From: Spirochaetales bacterium
GTDB taxonomy: Bacteria; Spirochaetota; Spirochaetia; SZUA-6; DRHE01
NCBI GenBank assembly: GCA_030615505.1
Contig: JAUWZD010000004.1
Location: 28,996 to 92,995, forward strand
Direction of reading: 5' to 3'
DNA length: 64,000 nt
Part shown: positions 50,704-59,399 of the stretch, piece after piece
Layout: each line of letters starts with the position of its first letter
Numbering within the stretch: the first letter of the stretch is position 1
Position numbers and translations under genes: made by a program
The notes under the pieces: generated by a model
What the model was told of the DNA's origin: nothing
Seen by the model: only the letters and a program-made list of their open reading frames with translations
The model's database searches: none

Positions 50704-51855
50704 TTAAAAAGTTTTTGCCGCCCAATCTTTTACTTTCGCATCGTCATCCGGCACAACAATCTCTCCGCTGATAATCTTCTGCTTGATTTTTTCCAACTGA
50801 TCTGTAATATCGGCCAGCTTTTTCTTATTGAACTCATTCACAGCATATCCTACGCCTCCGTCTGCCAGACCGAATGCTCTGTAGCCTCCTGTATTTTTAC
50901 CGGTATCAATCAGTTCTTTTGCGGTGAGAAATACGGCATTATCCACTCTCTTGAGCATGGACGTAAGGATATGCTCAGCTATCTCTCTTTCTTCAGCGCT
51001 TTCAGCCGTGGCATAGGTGAACCCCTGGTCCGAATCAACGCCTATGGAGATCTTATTCATGTCTTTGGCCGCTTTGAAAAGTCCGGTTCCGGAACCGCCG
51101 GCTGCATGATAGACGATTGTAGCGCCTTGCTTATACATATTGACTGCAATGCTCTCGGCGGTTTTAGGATCGTTAAAGGCGCTGGGGTCTTTTCCACAGT
51201 ACTGCCCTAAAAGCATTCCCTCTTTGCGAAGCTCCGGGTTGACATACATGGCCCCGGCATAGAAGCCTCCGTGGAACTTGTGAATCAGGGGTATATCCAT
51301 ACCGCCGATAAATCCGACCTTGCCTCCCTTGTTCATAAGTCCGGCTACGGCCCCGGTCAGAAAGGATCCCTCATGCTCGGCAAATCCTAAGCAGGTGATG
51401 TTGCTGCTCTCATTCAGATCGGGAATCCAGCCGTCGATCAGGCCGAAATGTACATTGGGAAACTCCTTGGCAACCTTGCCCAGGGAATCGGTGAACATAA
51501 ATCCGACTCCGATAACCAGGTTGTAGCCGTCCTCTGCCAGGACTCTCAACAGGATCTCACGGTCCTGCCCTCCGGGCTTGGGTTCTAAGTATTTCAGCTC
51601 GATGTTCTTACCGAAATCCACTTTATCCGGATCATCCTTTATATAGCCCTTATACTCCCTGGCTGTTGTAACTAAGCCGGCATAGGCTGAGTCATTAAAG
51701 GATTTGTCTCCCTTGCCCCCGATGTCAAAGACGATTCCCACCTTGTAATCAGGCACCTCCGGTTCTTTTACTTCTACCGCTTTTTCTTTAGGCTTACAGC
51801 TAAAAAAAGAAAGAGCAAGCAATAAGGCAAGCAGGAAGATGATACATCTCTTCAT
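50704..51855 (-). CDS. Bmp/PnrA-family nucleoside-binding lipoprotein
   Basis: 383 aa. Signal peptide with Cys20 in the relaxed spirochaete lipobox FFSC. Mature receptor of the basic membrane protein family (periplasmic-binding fold): VGIVFDIGGKGDKSFNDSAYAG, LVIGVGFMFTDSLGKVAKEFP, GKVGFIGGMDIPLIHKFHGG and IVYHAAGGSGTGLFKAA (ligand-binding strands). Captures purine nucleosides for the ABC transporter encoded downstream; in Treponema the homologue is TmpC/PnrA. Start ATG 51855 with AAGGAGG 5 nt upstream. First gene of the operon, transcribed from the promoter at 51888-51917. Confidence 0.93.
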   Translation of the reverse strand: MKRCIIFLLALLLALSFFSCKPKEKAVEVKEPEVPDYKVGIVFDIGGKGDKSFNDSAYAGLVTTAREYKGYIKDDPDKVDFGKNIELKYLEPKPGGQDREILLRVLAEDGYNLVIGVGFMFTDSLGKVAKEFPNVHFGLIDGWIPDLNESSNITCLGFAEHEGSFLTGAVAGLMNKGGKVGFIGGMDIPLIHKFHGGFYAGAMYVNPELRKEGMLLGQYCGKDPSAFNDPKTAESIAVNMYKQGATIVYHAAGGSGTGLFKAAKDMNKISIGVDSDQGFTYATAESAEEREIAEHILTSMLKRVDNAVFLTAKELIDTGKNTGGYRAFGLADGGVGYAVNEFNKKKLADITDQLEKIKQKIISGEIVVPDDDAKVKDWAAKTF

Positions 51856-51887
51856 AATTTCCTCCTTATATTGGTTTAGTTACCTAT

Positions 51888-51917
51888 ACTCTACTCGTCA
51901 CTGTTGGGGCAAGTCAA
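51888..51917 (-). promoter_or_regulatory. Promoter of the nucleoside transporter operon
   Basis: Minus strand TTGACT (51917-51912), 18-bp spacer, TAGAGT (51893-51888), immediately after the ligA stop. Short leader of about 30 nt with a strong ribosome site. Confidence 0.5.
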
Positions 51918-51919
51918 GT

Positions 51920-53974
51920 TTATTTTGAGGTGGGATTCAATAATTTTAAAAATTCTTCTTCGCTTACGACCTGTACACCGAGTGAACGAGCCCTGTCGAG
52001 CTTGCTGCCTGCTCCCGGTCCTGCCAAAAGATGTGTGATTTTTCCCGTTACAGAGGAGCTTACCCGGCCTCCAAGTCTCTTGACCTCTTCCATTGCCAGT
52101 TCCCGCGGCTTAAAATGAGTGAAGCTTCCGGTCACGCACCAGGTCTGTCCGGAAAAAACGGCTTCCGGGGGTTCCGAAACAGGTAATACCTCTTCGCTGA
52201 AGCAAAGGCCTGCTTTTTTTAATTCCTCAATTCTGTGCCTCACCTCGGGGCTTGACAGTTCCCGGATAAGGGTTAGAGCTGTTCTTTCGCCTATACCGTG
52301 AATGGCTGTAAAGAGATAAGGATCCTGCTTATCCGCCGCGTTTAATAGACTGTCGATGTCCCGAAATCCGGCCTCGATCAGCAGCTCAACAGCCTTCTGT
52401 CCGACCTCCGGGATGCCCAGGGAGGGAAGTACCACCCGGTAGGGCTGGTGTTTGCTCTTTTTAAGGCCCGCTTTTATCAGAGCCACCTTTTTCTCTCCGA
52501 ATCCCTGCAGACCAAGCAGGTCATCCGGGTTAAAGCGGTAAAGATCCTGAACATCGCGGACAAAGCCCCTGTCTATCAACAGGTCCAATGTCTCGGACCC
52601 GAGGTTCTCGATGTCCATCTGCCCGCGGGCGGCGAAAAAGGCTATTCTCCCCCTGACCTGGTCCGGGCAGTCAGGATTTACACAGAAATGGTGAGCTCCC
52701 AAACGGGATATAAGGCTCTTACAGCCTGGACAGTTGGGAGGGATATTCCATGTAGTATTACCCTCTTCATTCTTTTCAAGCACCCTTTCAACAGCAGGAA
52801 TGACATCTCCTCTCTTGGAGATACTGACCCTGTCACCTAAAGCCAGTTCCAGCATATCTATATAATCCTGGTTGTGAAGAGTAATATTTGAAATAGTAGA
52901 GCCGGAGAGCTTTACAGGTTTTACCCTGGCTACCGGGGTTACCCTGCCCGTTCTTCCCACCTGCACCTCGATATTTTCAACCCGGGTGACTGCTTCAGGC
53001 GCTTCAAACTTAAATGCAATAGCCCAGCGGGGATGATGCCCGGTAAAGCCTAATTTTTCCCGGGCCTCAATTTCGTTGACCTTTACCACAAGTCCGTCGA
53101 TCTCATAGTCGAGGGAGGCCCTCTGCTGCCGAATTGTCCGGATATAAGAGGGAAGATCTTCCAGATTACCCACCTGCCAGGTGGGATGATTATCCCTGAT
53201 GGTTTTAAGATTATCCTTGCCGGAAAAAAAACCCACCCTGGGATTCAATTTAAACCCCAGGCGGTCAAGCTCCTCCAGGATTTCCAGATGGGTGGATACG
53301 GGAGAAGAGAAATAGCCCTCATAGACCAGGATATCTAAGGGAATACCGGCTACCTCGGAGCTCTTTACACGCCGCAGGGCTCCGGAGGCAAAGTTACGGG
53401 GATTGGCATATGGCGCCTCCAGGCGGGAATTGAGTTCATGAAATAACTTGAGAGGCAGAAAGATCTCTCCCCTTACGGCCAGATCTACTGCCCCGGGCAG
53501 CCGCAGCGGAACGGCGCCGATAGTCTTTACATTCCGGGTTACGTCATTGCCTACCAGGCCGTTTCCCCGGGTCAGGGCCCGGGTCAGCAGGCCGCTTTCA
53601 TAATAGAGTACAATAGAAGATCCATCTATCTTCTCCTCCAGAATAAAAGAAAGCTCTGAGCCGGTATTGCGCACAGACTTCTCAATCCAGGAGGAGAGCT
53701 CCGCCTCTGAGTAAACCTTATCAAGACTCAATACGGGAATTGTATGAGGAGCTTCGGGAAGTTCCTGGGAAAGATCCGAGCCTATGCGCTGGGTGGGGGA
53801 ATCCGGGTATTCCAGGTCGGGAAACTGCTTTTCCAGGTTAAGCAGGCGCTCAAGCATCCGGTCGTATTCCAGGTCACTTATGCTGGGCCTGTTTAACACG
53901 TAATATTCATGCTGATAGGATATGAGCCGCCTTGACAGCTCCTCAATTTCTTCCTTAGCCCGTTCCCGGGTCAT
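51920..53974 (-). CDS. ligA: NAD-dependent DNA ligase
   Basis: About 684 aa from ATG 53974; a TTG at 53983 overlaps the upstream stop and is less likely. Domains in order: Ia NAD-binding (YYVLNRPSISDLEYDRMLERL), adenylation with catalytic lysine FILEEKIDGSS, OB fold (VGRTGRVTPVARV), zinc finger (CPGCKSLI ... CVNPDCPDQ), HhH repeats (LLGLQGFGEKKVALI; FTAIHGIGERTALTL) and a C-terminal BRCT domain (VFSGQTWCVTGSFTH). Seals nicks in replication and repair; all motifs intact. It starts 5 nt after the RlpA/SPOR gene. Confidence 0.96.
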   Translation of the reverse strand: MTRERAKEEIEELSRRLISYQHEYYVLNRPSISDLEYDRMLERLLNLEKQFPDLEYPDSPTQRIGSDLSQELPEAPHTIPVLSLDKVYSEAELSSWIEKSVRNTGSELSFILEEKIDGSSIVLYYESGLLTRALTRGNGLVGNDVTRNVKTIGAVPLRLPGAVDLAVRGEIFLPLKLFHELNSRLEAPYANPRNFASGALRRVKSSEVAGIPLDILVYEGYFSSPVSTHLEILEELDRLGFKLNPRVGFFSGKDNLKTIRDNHPTWQVGNLEDLPSYIRTIRQQRASLDYEIDGLVVKVNEIEAREKLGFTGHHPRWAIAFKFEAPEAVTRVENIEVQVGRTGRVTPVARVKPVKLSGSTISNITLHNQDYIDMLELALGDRVSISKRGDVIPAVERVLEKNEEGNTTWNIPPNCPGCKSLISRLGAHHFCVNPDCPDQVRGRIAFFAARGQMDIENLGSETLDLLIDRGFVRDVQDLYRFNPDDLLGLQGFGEKKVALIKAGLKKSKHQPYRVVLPSLGIPEVGQKAVELLIEAGFRDIDSLLNAADKQDPYLFTAIHGIGERTALTLIRELSSPEVRHRIEELKKAGLCFSEEVLPVSEPPEAVFSGQTWCVTGSFTHFKPRELAMEEVKRLGGRVSSSVTGKITHLLAGPGAGSKLDRARSLGVQVVSEEEFLKLLNPTSK

Positions 53975-53979
53975 GCCGG

Positions 53980-55224
53980 TCAATCCACAAATCTGATGAA
54001 CGCATCCTTAAAGCCGCGGGATTTGAATCGATAGAGAAGAGTACCGCTTTCATCTACATTTAAGGGGCCGATCAGAACTCTGAAGATGGTGCGGCTCGCT
54101 ATTGAAGAGGGAAGAACTGAAACTGTGTAAGTGGGACTGAGATCGCGTACCAGCTTTTCAGCCCGGCTCCTGGTAGAATAGGCGCCCAACTGTAAAAAGT
54201 ATGATTTACTCTCAAGCTTTTCAACTAGAGGAAAAGACTCTGCTGTAACCGGGGGGATTTCCTCCGGCTCACCTGTAGCTATGGCTTCCTCTTCTGATGG
54301 AGGCGGCTGGGGCTCGCTGGGCTCAAGTGTTATTACCAATCTATCGGGTTCAGTAGTGGTCACCGGTTCTTTACTCGCTGGAAGGTCAGGCTCTGCTAAA
54401 GCAACGGCTTTAACGGTCTCGCCTGGGGGTCGGGGGTAGCTTTCACCCTCAATACTGGGTTTTTCATTTACATCTGGAAGATCCGTTGCCAACTCCTCAC
54501 CCTCTTCACGTGGAGTCACCATGCTCACATGTGAGGGCCGTTCCTCCTCGATCGGTTCAGGCTCTGAAGGTTCTTCCTTAGGGGTAGTTTCCACTGTACC
54601 TAAAACAAAGCGTTCGTCCTCCCTGGGGGGCATAAAGAGCTGTTTCTGGGGAGTACGGGAGGCCAGTTCCTGAAGACGCTGCTCTTCAGGAGAGAGGGAA
54701 GATTCCTCAGCCTCAGCCGGCTCTTCAACCGGTTCTCTTTCAGATTCGGATTCAGAGACAGTCAGTTCAGCGATCTCAACAGGGACCTCATCCTCCTCTG
54801 CTGTTTCATCCTCAAAATCAGAGATACCTGCTGCCGGATCTATATCCGGATCCGGATTATAGGGAAGATCATCAGGAATGCTTGATAGATCAATACCCAG
54901 GGAATTGAGCATACTGGCTTTAACCCTTATCACTTCCGAAGATGATATACCTATCTCTAACGCTGCCTGTTCTGAAAGTAAAAGAAATATATTGCTTTCT
55001 CCCTGGATTCTTTGTAAAACAGTTACCTTAACCTGTTTACCGTTTTGTATATTCTCTACAAGAATCTCGGAATTCTTGGGAAATGAATTCGAAGCTGCAA
55101 ACAGCCCCTCAGAGTCAAACTCGCCTTTTCTTATAATAGCTGCATTTCCCTCCCAAATTTCACCGGCCTTAAGTACGCCGGCTGAAAGCAGGAATAGAAA
55201 AAGAAAATAAATAAACCTTTTCAT
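53980..55224 (-). CDS. RlpA-like/SPOR-domain envelope protein
   Basis: 414 aa. Signal peptide, probable cleavage after VLKA (about 20). Residues about 25-105 resemble the RlpA double-psi beta-barrel (EGLFAASNSFPKNSEILVEN, then LLLSEQAALEIGI), but the catalytic NDRGPF segment of RlpA lytic transglycosylases reads TVLQRIQG. Residues about 110-330 are a Glu/Pro-rich linker. Residues 337-414 form a SPOR domain (KSYFLQLGAYSTRSRAEKLV ... RVLIGPLNVDESGTLLYRF). Probably a periplasmic peptidoglycan-binding protein without lytic activity. GGAGA lies upstream of ATG 55224. Confidence 0.75.
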   Translation of the reverse strand: MKRFIYFLFLFLLSAGVLKAGEIWEGNAAIIRKGEFDSEGLFAASNSFPKNSEILVENIQNGKQVKVTVLQRIQGESNIFLLLSEQAALEIGISSSEVIRVKASMLNSLGIDLSSIPDDLPYNPDPDIDPAAGISDFEDETAEEDEVPVEIAELTVSESESEREPVEEPAEAEESSLSPEEQRLQELASRTPQKQLFMPPREDERFVLGTVETTPKEEPSEPEPIEEERPSHVSMVTPREEGEELATDLPDVNEKPSIEGESYPRPPGETVKAVALAEPDLPASKEPVTTTEPDRLVITLEPSEPQPPPSEEEAIATGEPEEIPPVTAESFPLVEKLESKSYFLQLGAYSTRSRAEKLVRDLSPTYTVSVLPSSIASRTIFRVLIGPLNVDESGTLLYRFKSRGFKDAFIRFVD

Positions 55225-55311
55225 TAAGAGCTCTCCTATCTTCTTAATCGGCGTAAATTTAAGCCCAATTTAAATTTATTGATCTTTCACTGTTAGTTAA
55301 AATAATAATCT

Positions 55312-55335
55312 AAAAAAGACTTAGATTAAAGTCTT
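55312..55335 (-). terminator. Rho-independent terminator
   Basis: Minus strand AAGACTT-TAATCT-AAGTCTT followed by TTTT; just after the stop of the hypothetical gene at 55355. Short AT-rich stem. Confidence 0.55.
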
Positions 55336-55354
55336 TTAATGTTAAATCTCTGAC

Positions 55355-56002
55355 TCAAAGCGGATAGGAGCTCTCTTCCCATATTCTTAAAAGCTCATCT
55401 GCAAGTTTCTTCCCAAGGCTGAACAGTATTGTATTATAGTTCAGTTCTTCTTCCTGCCCGTAGTTGTCCATTGAAAGAACCCCTCTTCCTAGGAGGGCTG
55501 AGTTATCCACATCCAGCAGGAAGTAGAGTGCACGGCTTACTATCCTGACTGCTTTATCTGACTTCTTTTGAAGCTGAGACTCGATCCTGGCTGCGATCAG
55601 GAAATGTGCTCCTCCCTGCCGGGCAATATCTAAGGGCTCAGAGAAGCTAAGATGGTCCCAATCAACCTTAGCTGCATAGGCGCCTGTATCAAAAATAATG
55701 TGTCCCTGATCAAACAGGACAGTCATCAGCCCCTCTTTGCTCGGAAACGGCTGGGGAAAAGCTTCTCCATTTTGAGTTTCTTCGGTTATTATTAAGAAAG
55801 TGTCCCCATGGATAGGGGAAATAATGGCCAGCACCATAAGCAGAGTTAAATACAGGTATTTCCCAGCGCAGCTTATAGCCGCAACCGAAGTTCTAAAAGC
55901 AAAAGGCCACCACAATATATTTGGGCGTCCACAGGACTTCCTTCGGTCGCTGACTTGATTATTTCTTGAGCTGAACGTGCAAGATTTTAAAGGTAATAGC
56001 AT
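55355..56002 (-). CDS. Hypothetical secreted protein whose 5' end lies in repeat copy B
   Basis: The frame is open from ATG 56002 (215 aa), but the first ~48 codons (55859-55998) are encoded by the dispersed repeat and look non-protein-like (SSRNNQVSDRRKSC). The native part starts around KYLYLTLLMVLAIISPIHGD, a signal peptide with cleavage near HG/D; its original start codon seems to have been displaced. ATG 55837 would leave too short a leader. The mature part (VDWDHLSFSEPLDIARQGGA; ALYFLLDVDNSALLGRG) is a small periplasmic-type domain of unknown function. Either the repeat supplies the start, or the gene is damaged. Confidence 0.55.
   Translation of the reverse strand: MLLPLKSCTFSSRNNQVSDRRKSCGRPNILWWPFAFRTSVAAISCAGKYLYLTLLMVLAIISPIHGDTFLIITEETQNGEAFPQPFPSKEGLMTVLFDQGHIIFDTGAYAAKVDWDHLSFSEPLDIARQGGAHFLIAARIESQLQKKSDKAVRIVSRALYFLLDVDNSALLGRGVLSMDNYGQEEELNYNTILFSLGKKLADELLRIWEESSYPL
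55859..55998 (-). repeat. 140-bp structured dispersed repeat, copy B
   Basis: Inverse orientation to copy A (44939-45079), 10.9 kb away. The outer arms CAGCG/CGCTG and CCGAAG/CTTCGG are kept, while the 5' hairpin has two uncompensated changes (CTTGCAC/GCTCAAG). It overlaps the start of the gene at 55355-56002. Confidence 0.9.
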
Positions 56003-56084
56003 AACTATTTTATCGGTAAAAAACGTTTTTAGAAAAAATAAATTTATATCTTCAATTGCCTATCTTTAAGCTCGCACCCATACC

Positions 56085-56113
56085 TTGATGAGTTGTCGCG
56101 GAAATGATATTGT
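56085..56113 (+). promoter_or_regulatory. Candidate promoter of the NusG-like gene
   Basis: TTGATG (56085-56090), 17-bp spacer, TATTGT (56108-56113). ATG 56153 is 39 nt further. Confidence 0.4.
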
Positions 56114-56152
56114 TTCGCCATCGTGAGCCAGACGAAAGTCAGGTTAAAATCA

Positions 56153-56671
56153 ATGACATTATATGTGATTCAAGTAAAAACGGGCGGAGAAGATAAATAT
56201 TTAAAATATGCTTCAGTTGTACCGGATAAAGGAGAGGTTAAATTCATCTGGCCCAGGCGGAAGCTGCGCATACGCAGGCATGGTATCTGGCGAAATTCAC
56301 TGGCGCCAATATTCCCGGGATATCTGTTCTTGGAAGTCGAGTCTGTTTCTCCTGAACTCTATTGGAAGTTAAAGCGGATTCCCGGCTTTTTTCGCTTTTT
56401 GAAGGATAATCATCAGATTGAACCTCTCGCTACAAGAGATAAGGATATCTTAACTCATTTTCTTGCCTATGGTGAGATTGTGGAAAAATCCTTAGTCACC
56501 TTTGATAAAGATAATCGTATAATAGTGTTAGATGGGCCTTTGAAAGGCTTAGAGGGCAGAATCGTTAAGGTGGACAAGCGCAAGGGAAGAGCCCGTATTG
56601 CGCTTGAGATGTATGAAGATTCATTTTTAATTGATTTCGGTTTTGATACCCTGGGACGTGCTGAAAAATGA
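56153..56671 (+). CDS. NusG-like specialised antiterminator (LoaP/RfaH/UpxY type)
   Basis: 172 aa from ATG 56153 (AGGTTAAAATCA upstream); a GTG at 56123 would add ten residues. NGN domain: TLYVIQVKTGGEDKYLKYAS, IFPGYLFLEVES, LKRIPGFFRFLK; then a KOW domain: VLDGPLKGLEGRIVKVDKRKGR. Paralogues of NusG placed before sugar-biosynthesis genes suppress termination within that long operon. It is directly followed by two nucleotide-sugar genes. No ops-like recruitment element was recognised in the leader. Confidence 0.85.
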   Translation: MTLYVIQVKTGGEDKYLKYASVVPDKGEVKFIWPRRKLRIRRHGIWRNSLAPIFPGYLFLEVESVSPELYWKLKRIPGFFRFLKDNHQIEPLATRDKDILTHFLAYGEIVEKSLVTFDKDNRIIVLDGPLKGLEGRIVKVDKRKGRARIALEMYEDSFLIDFGFDTLGRAEK

Positions 56672-56707
56672 ATAATATCGTTCACACAGGGCACCGAGGA
56701 TTAAAAT

Positions 56708-58189
56708 ATGATTAACGGCCATTCAAAGAACAGGATCTACATAATCGGCTCCGGATTCACCGGAATTACCATAGCCAGGGAAATAAAATCCAAGGGCATA
56801 TTTGGCCGGGTGGTTGCCTTTTTAGATGATGACTCTAAAAAAATAGGAAATAATATAAATGGAATACCTATTTTAGGGCCGATTGAGGCTGTGGTGGATT
56901 TGCTGAAATCCACCCCGGCGAATGAAGCGATCATTGCCATGCCTGGCGCTACAGGGGAACAACTGAAAAAGATTTACAGTACCTTGAAAAGCGCTGAATT
57001 CACCAGGATCCGTATTGTGCCCAGGATCTCCCAGATACTTGAAGGGGAGGCTCATCTGATTCAGGCGCGGGAAATAGACCCTGAGGATCTGCTGAGCCGG
57101 CGGCCTGTAAAGGTTAATTTGAAAGAGAGTCTTCGCTATCTCAGGGGGAAAAGGGTGCTTGTTACCGGAGCCGGAGGCAGTATCGGAAGCGAGCTCTCCA
57201 CACAGCTTCTCTCCGGAGGGGCGGAGAGGCTCTATCTATTCGGTCACGGTGAAAACAGCATCTATGGAATTGAACGGGAGCTGTGTCTTCTTCAGGAAGA
57301 GGGTGTGGGGGATAAAGCTATAATAGTACCCATTATTGGAGAACTGCAGGACCGTGATTATATGTTCTACATTTTAAACCGTCTGAAAGCTCAGGTGGTA
57401 TTTCATACTGCTGCTCATAAACATGTACCCATGCTTGAGGCAAACCCGGTCGAAGCTGTCAAGAATAATGTTTTCGGCACTAAAAATATAGTTGATGCCT
57501 CCTCTGCCGCGGATGTTGAGCGTTTTGTTTTAGTATCCACTGATAAAGCAGTGGAGCCTACAAGCATCTACGGCGCTTCCAAGCTTATAGCTGAGGAGAT
57601 AGCGCTTCGCGGAGCCGGTAATCATAGGGTAAATATGGTCGTTCGCTTCGGCAATGTTCTGGGTTCACGGGGAAGTATTTTGCCCCTGTTCAGAAAACAG
57701 ATTCTTAAAGGGGGACCGCTTACCCTGACTCATCCCGAGGCCAGGCGATATTTTATGACCATACCGGAGGCTGTAAGCCTGGTTCTTCAGGCTGCGGGTA
57801 TGGGACAGGCGGGGGAGCTTTACCTGCTGGACATGGGAGACCCCATTTCAATAAAAGAATTGGCCGAGCAGATGGTCCGTTTTTACGGTTATGAACCGGA
57901 TAAGGAGATTAAATTTACATATATCGGATTAAGACCGGGTGAGAAGCTAATTGAGCGTCTCTGGTGCAAAACAGAAACTCCAGACAAAACCTCCTTCCCC
58001 AAGATTCTCAAATTAAAGCGAGAATACGCCTTAAACGGTCAGTTGGATTCTATCCTAAAGGATCTTAAGCCGATCTGCTTTTCAGATTCGAACCAGCCCG
58101 CCATCTATCGAAACCGAAGGCGTTTAAAGCAGTTTTTAAAGAGAATTATCCCCACCCTGGATATTTCAGAAAATGAGCCGTCCTATTAA
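56708..58189 (+). CDS. UDP-N-acetylglucosamine 4,6-dehydratase-like protein (FlaA1/CapD family)
   Basis: 493 aa. N-terminal ~140 residues: Rossmann-like domain IYIIGSGFTGITIAREIKS, as in PglF/WbpM, but without transmembrane segments. Residues about 145-430: extended SDR with VLVTGAGGSIGSELSTQLL, FHTAAHKHVPMLEANPVEA and LVSTDKAVEPTSIYGASKL, in which the catalytic Tyr of YxxxK is retained. Probably converts UDP-GlcNAc to the 4-keto-6-deoxy sugar, feeding the aminotransferase next door. Soluble version of a usually membrane-bound family. Overlaps the next gene by 17 nt. Confidence 0.85.
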   Translation: MINGHSKNRIYIIGSGFTGITIAREIKSKGIFGRVVAFLDDDSKKIGNNINGIPILGPIEAVVDLLKSTPANEAIIAMPGATGEQLKKIYSTLKSAEFTRIRIVPRISQILEGEAHLIQAREIDPEDLLSRRPVKVNLKESLRYLRGKRVLVTGAGGSIGSELSTQLLSGGAERLYLFGHGENSIYGIERELCLLQEEGVGDKAIIVPIIGELQDRDYMFYILNRLKAQVVFHTAAHKHVPMLEANPVEAVKNNVFGTKNIVDASSAADVERFVLVSTDKAVEPTSIYGASKLIAEEIALRGAGNHRVNMVVRFGNVLGSRGSILPLFRKQILKGGPLTLTHPEARRYFMTIPEAVSLVLQAAGMGQAGELYLLDMGDPISIKELAEQMVRFYGYEPDKEIKFTYIGLRPGEKLIERLWCKTETPDKTSFPKILKLKREYALNGQLDSILKDLKPICFSDSNQPAIYRNRRRLKQFLKRIIPTLDISENEPSY

Positions 58190-59348
58190 TTTTATTCCAT
58201 TCTATAAGCCTCATCTGGGCCGGGAGGAAGAAGAGGCTGTGCTGAAAGTGATGAGAAGCGGCTGGTTAACCACAGGAAAAGTAGCCGCACGCTTTGAAGA
58301 GGAGTTTGCTTCTTTTGTTGGAGTAAAACATGCTTTAGCTGTGAACTCAGCCACATCCGGCCTCCATCTCGGCCTGGAGTCTCTTGGGGTAAAATCGAAC
58401 TCCTTAGTGATTACCAGCCCCTATACCTTTGCATCAACGGCAGAAGTGATACGATATATGGGCGCGGATCCCCTGTTTATAGATATCGAGGAAGACACAT
58501 ACAATCTTTCACCCCATGCCCTTGAAAGAGCCTTAAGAGTGAAAGGGAAATATGTTTCCGCTGTCATACCTGTTCATATCGCCGGGCTTCCCTGTAAAAT
58601 GGAAGCGATCATGGCCATATCCGAAGAATACGGGATTCCGGTTATTGAAGATTCAGCCCATGCCTTTCCTGTGAAAATGGGCAAGCGTATGGCGGGAACA
58701 TTTGCTGAGCTGGGGATATATTCATTTTATGCCACTAAACCCATTACAACCGGAGAAGGCGGAATGGTTGTAACAAACAGGGAGGATCTCTCCTGCCGTA
58801 TCCGGGTTATGCGGCTCCATGGTATTGATCGGGATGTATGGGATCGATACACGGATCCATCCGCTGACTGGTATTATCAGGTTGTGGAGGCAGGCTATAA
58901 GTACAACTTATCCGATCTGGCGGCTTCGATCGGTCTTGCTCAGCTTAAGAAAGCTAAAAATTTCCTCTCGATGAGAAGAAATATCGTAAAAAATTACATC
59001 AAGGGCCTCTCCGGACTGGATTTTTTAAAATTACCCAAAGCAGATCTGAACGGACATGCCTGGCATCTGTTCATTGTGAAACTGGTTGAAACGAAGTTAA
59101 CAATCAATCGTAATGAATTTGTTGCTAAGCTTAAGGAAGAGGGCATAGGTGTATCCGTACACTATATTCCTCTTCATATTATGCCCTATTACAGAAAGAG
59201 ATACGGTTACAGGGAAGAAGATTTTCCCGTTTCTTTAAGGAATTTTAAAGTCAGCTTCAGTCTGCCCGTCTATCCCGGATTGACCGGGGAACAGGTAGAC
59301 CGTATTATCGCAACAGTTAAACAGATCGGGAGCAGATTTTACAGGTAA
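58173..59348 (+). CDS. DegT/DnrJ/EryC1/StrS aminotransferase
   Basis: 391 aa. PLP sugar aminotransferase: SGWLTTGKVAARFEEEFASF, ALAVNSATSGLHLGLESLG, VIEDSAHAFPVK and the PLP lysine region YSFYATKPITTGEGGMVVTN. Together with the upstream dehydratase it would make a UDP-4-amino-4,6-dideoxy sugar, as in PglE/PseC/WbpE pathways. It overlaps that gene by 17 nt, so the two are coupled. No acetyltransferase or glycosyltransferase follows here; the next genes belong to a different function. Confidence 0.9.
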   Translation: MSRPINFIPFYKPHLGREEEEAVLKVMRSGWLTTGKVAARFEEEFASFVGVKHALAVNSATSGLHLGLESLGVKSNSLVITSPYTFASTAEVIRYMGADPLFIDIEEDTYNLSPHALERALRVKGKYVSAVIPVHIAGLPCKMEAIMAISEEYGIPVIEDSAHAFPVKMGKRMAGTFAELGIYSFYATKPITTGEGGMVVTNREDLSCRIRVMRLHGIDRDVWDRYTDPSADWYYQVVEAGYKYNLSDLAASIGLAQLKKAKNFLSMRRNIVKNYIKGLSGLDFLKLPKADLNGHAWHLFIVKLVETKLTINRNEFVAKLKEEGIGVSVHYIPLHIMPYYRKRYGYREEDFPVSLRNFKVSFSLPVYPGLTGEQVDRIIATVKQIGSRFYR

Positions 59349-59399
59349 TGCCTGTGTTGGTGTTTTGAAAGCTTAAGGGAGTAGAGTAATCCATAATTG

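Noticed and set aside
56003..56150. ops/JUMPstart-like element before the NusG-like gene
   Set aside because: No match to the known GGCGGTAG core was seen in the leader.
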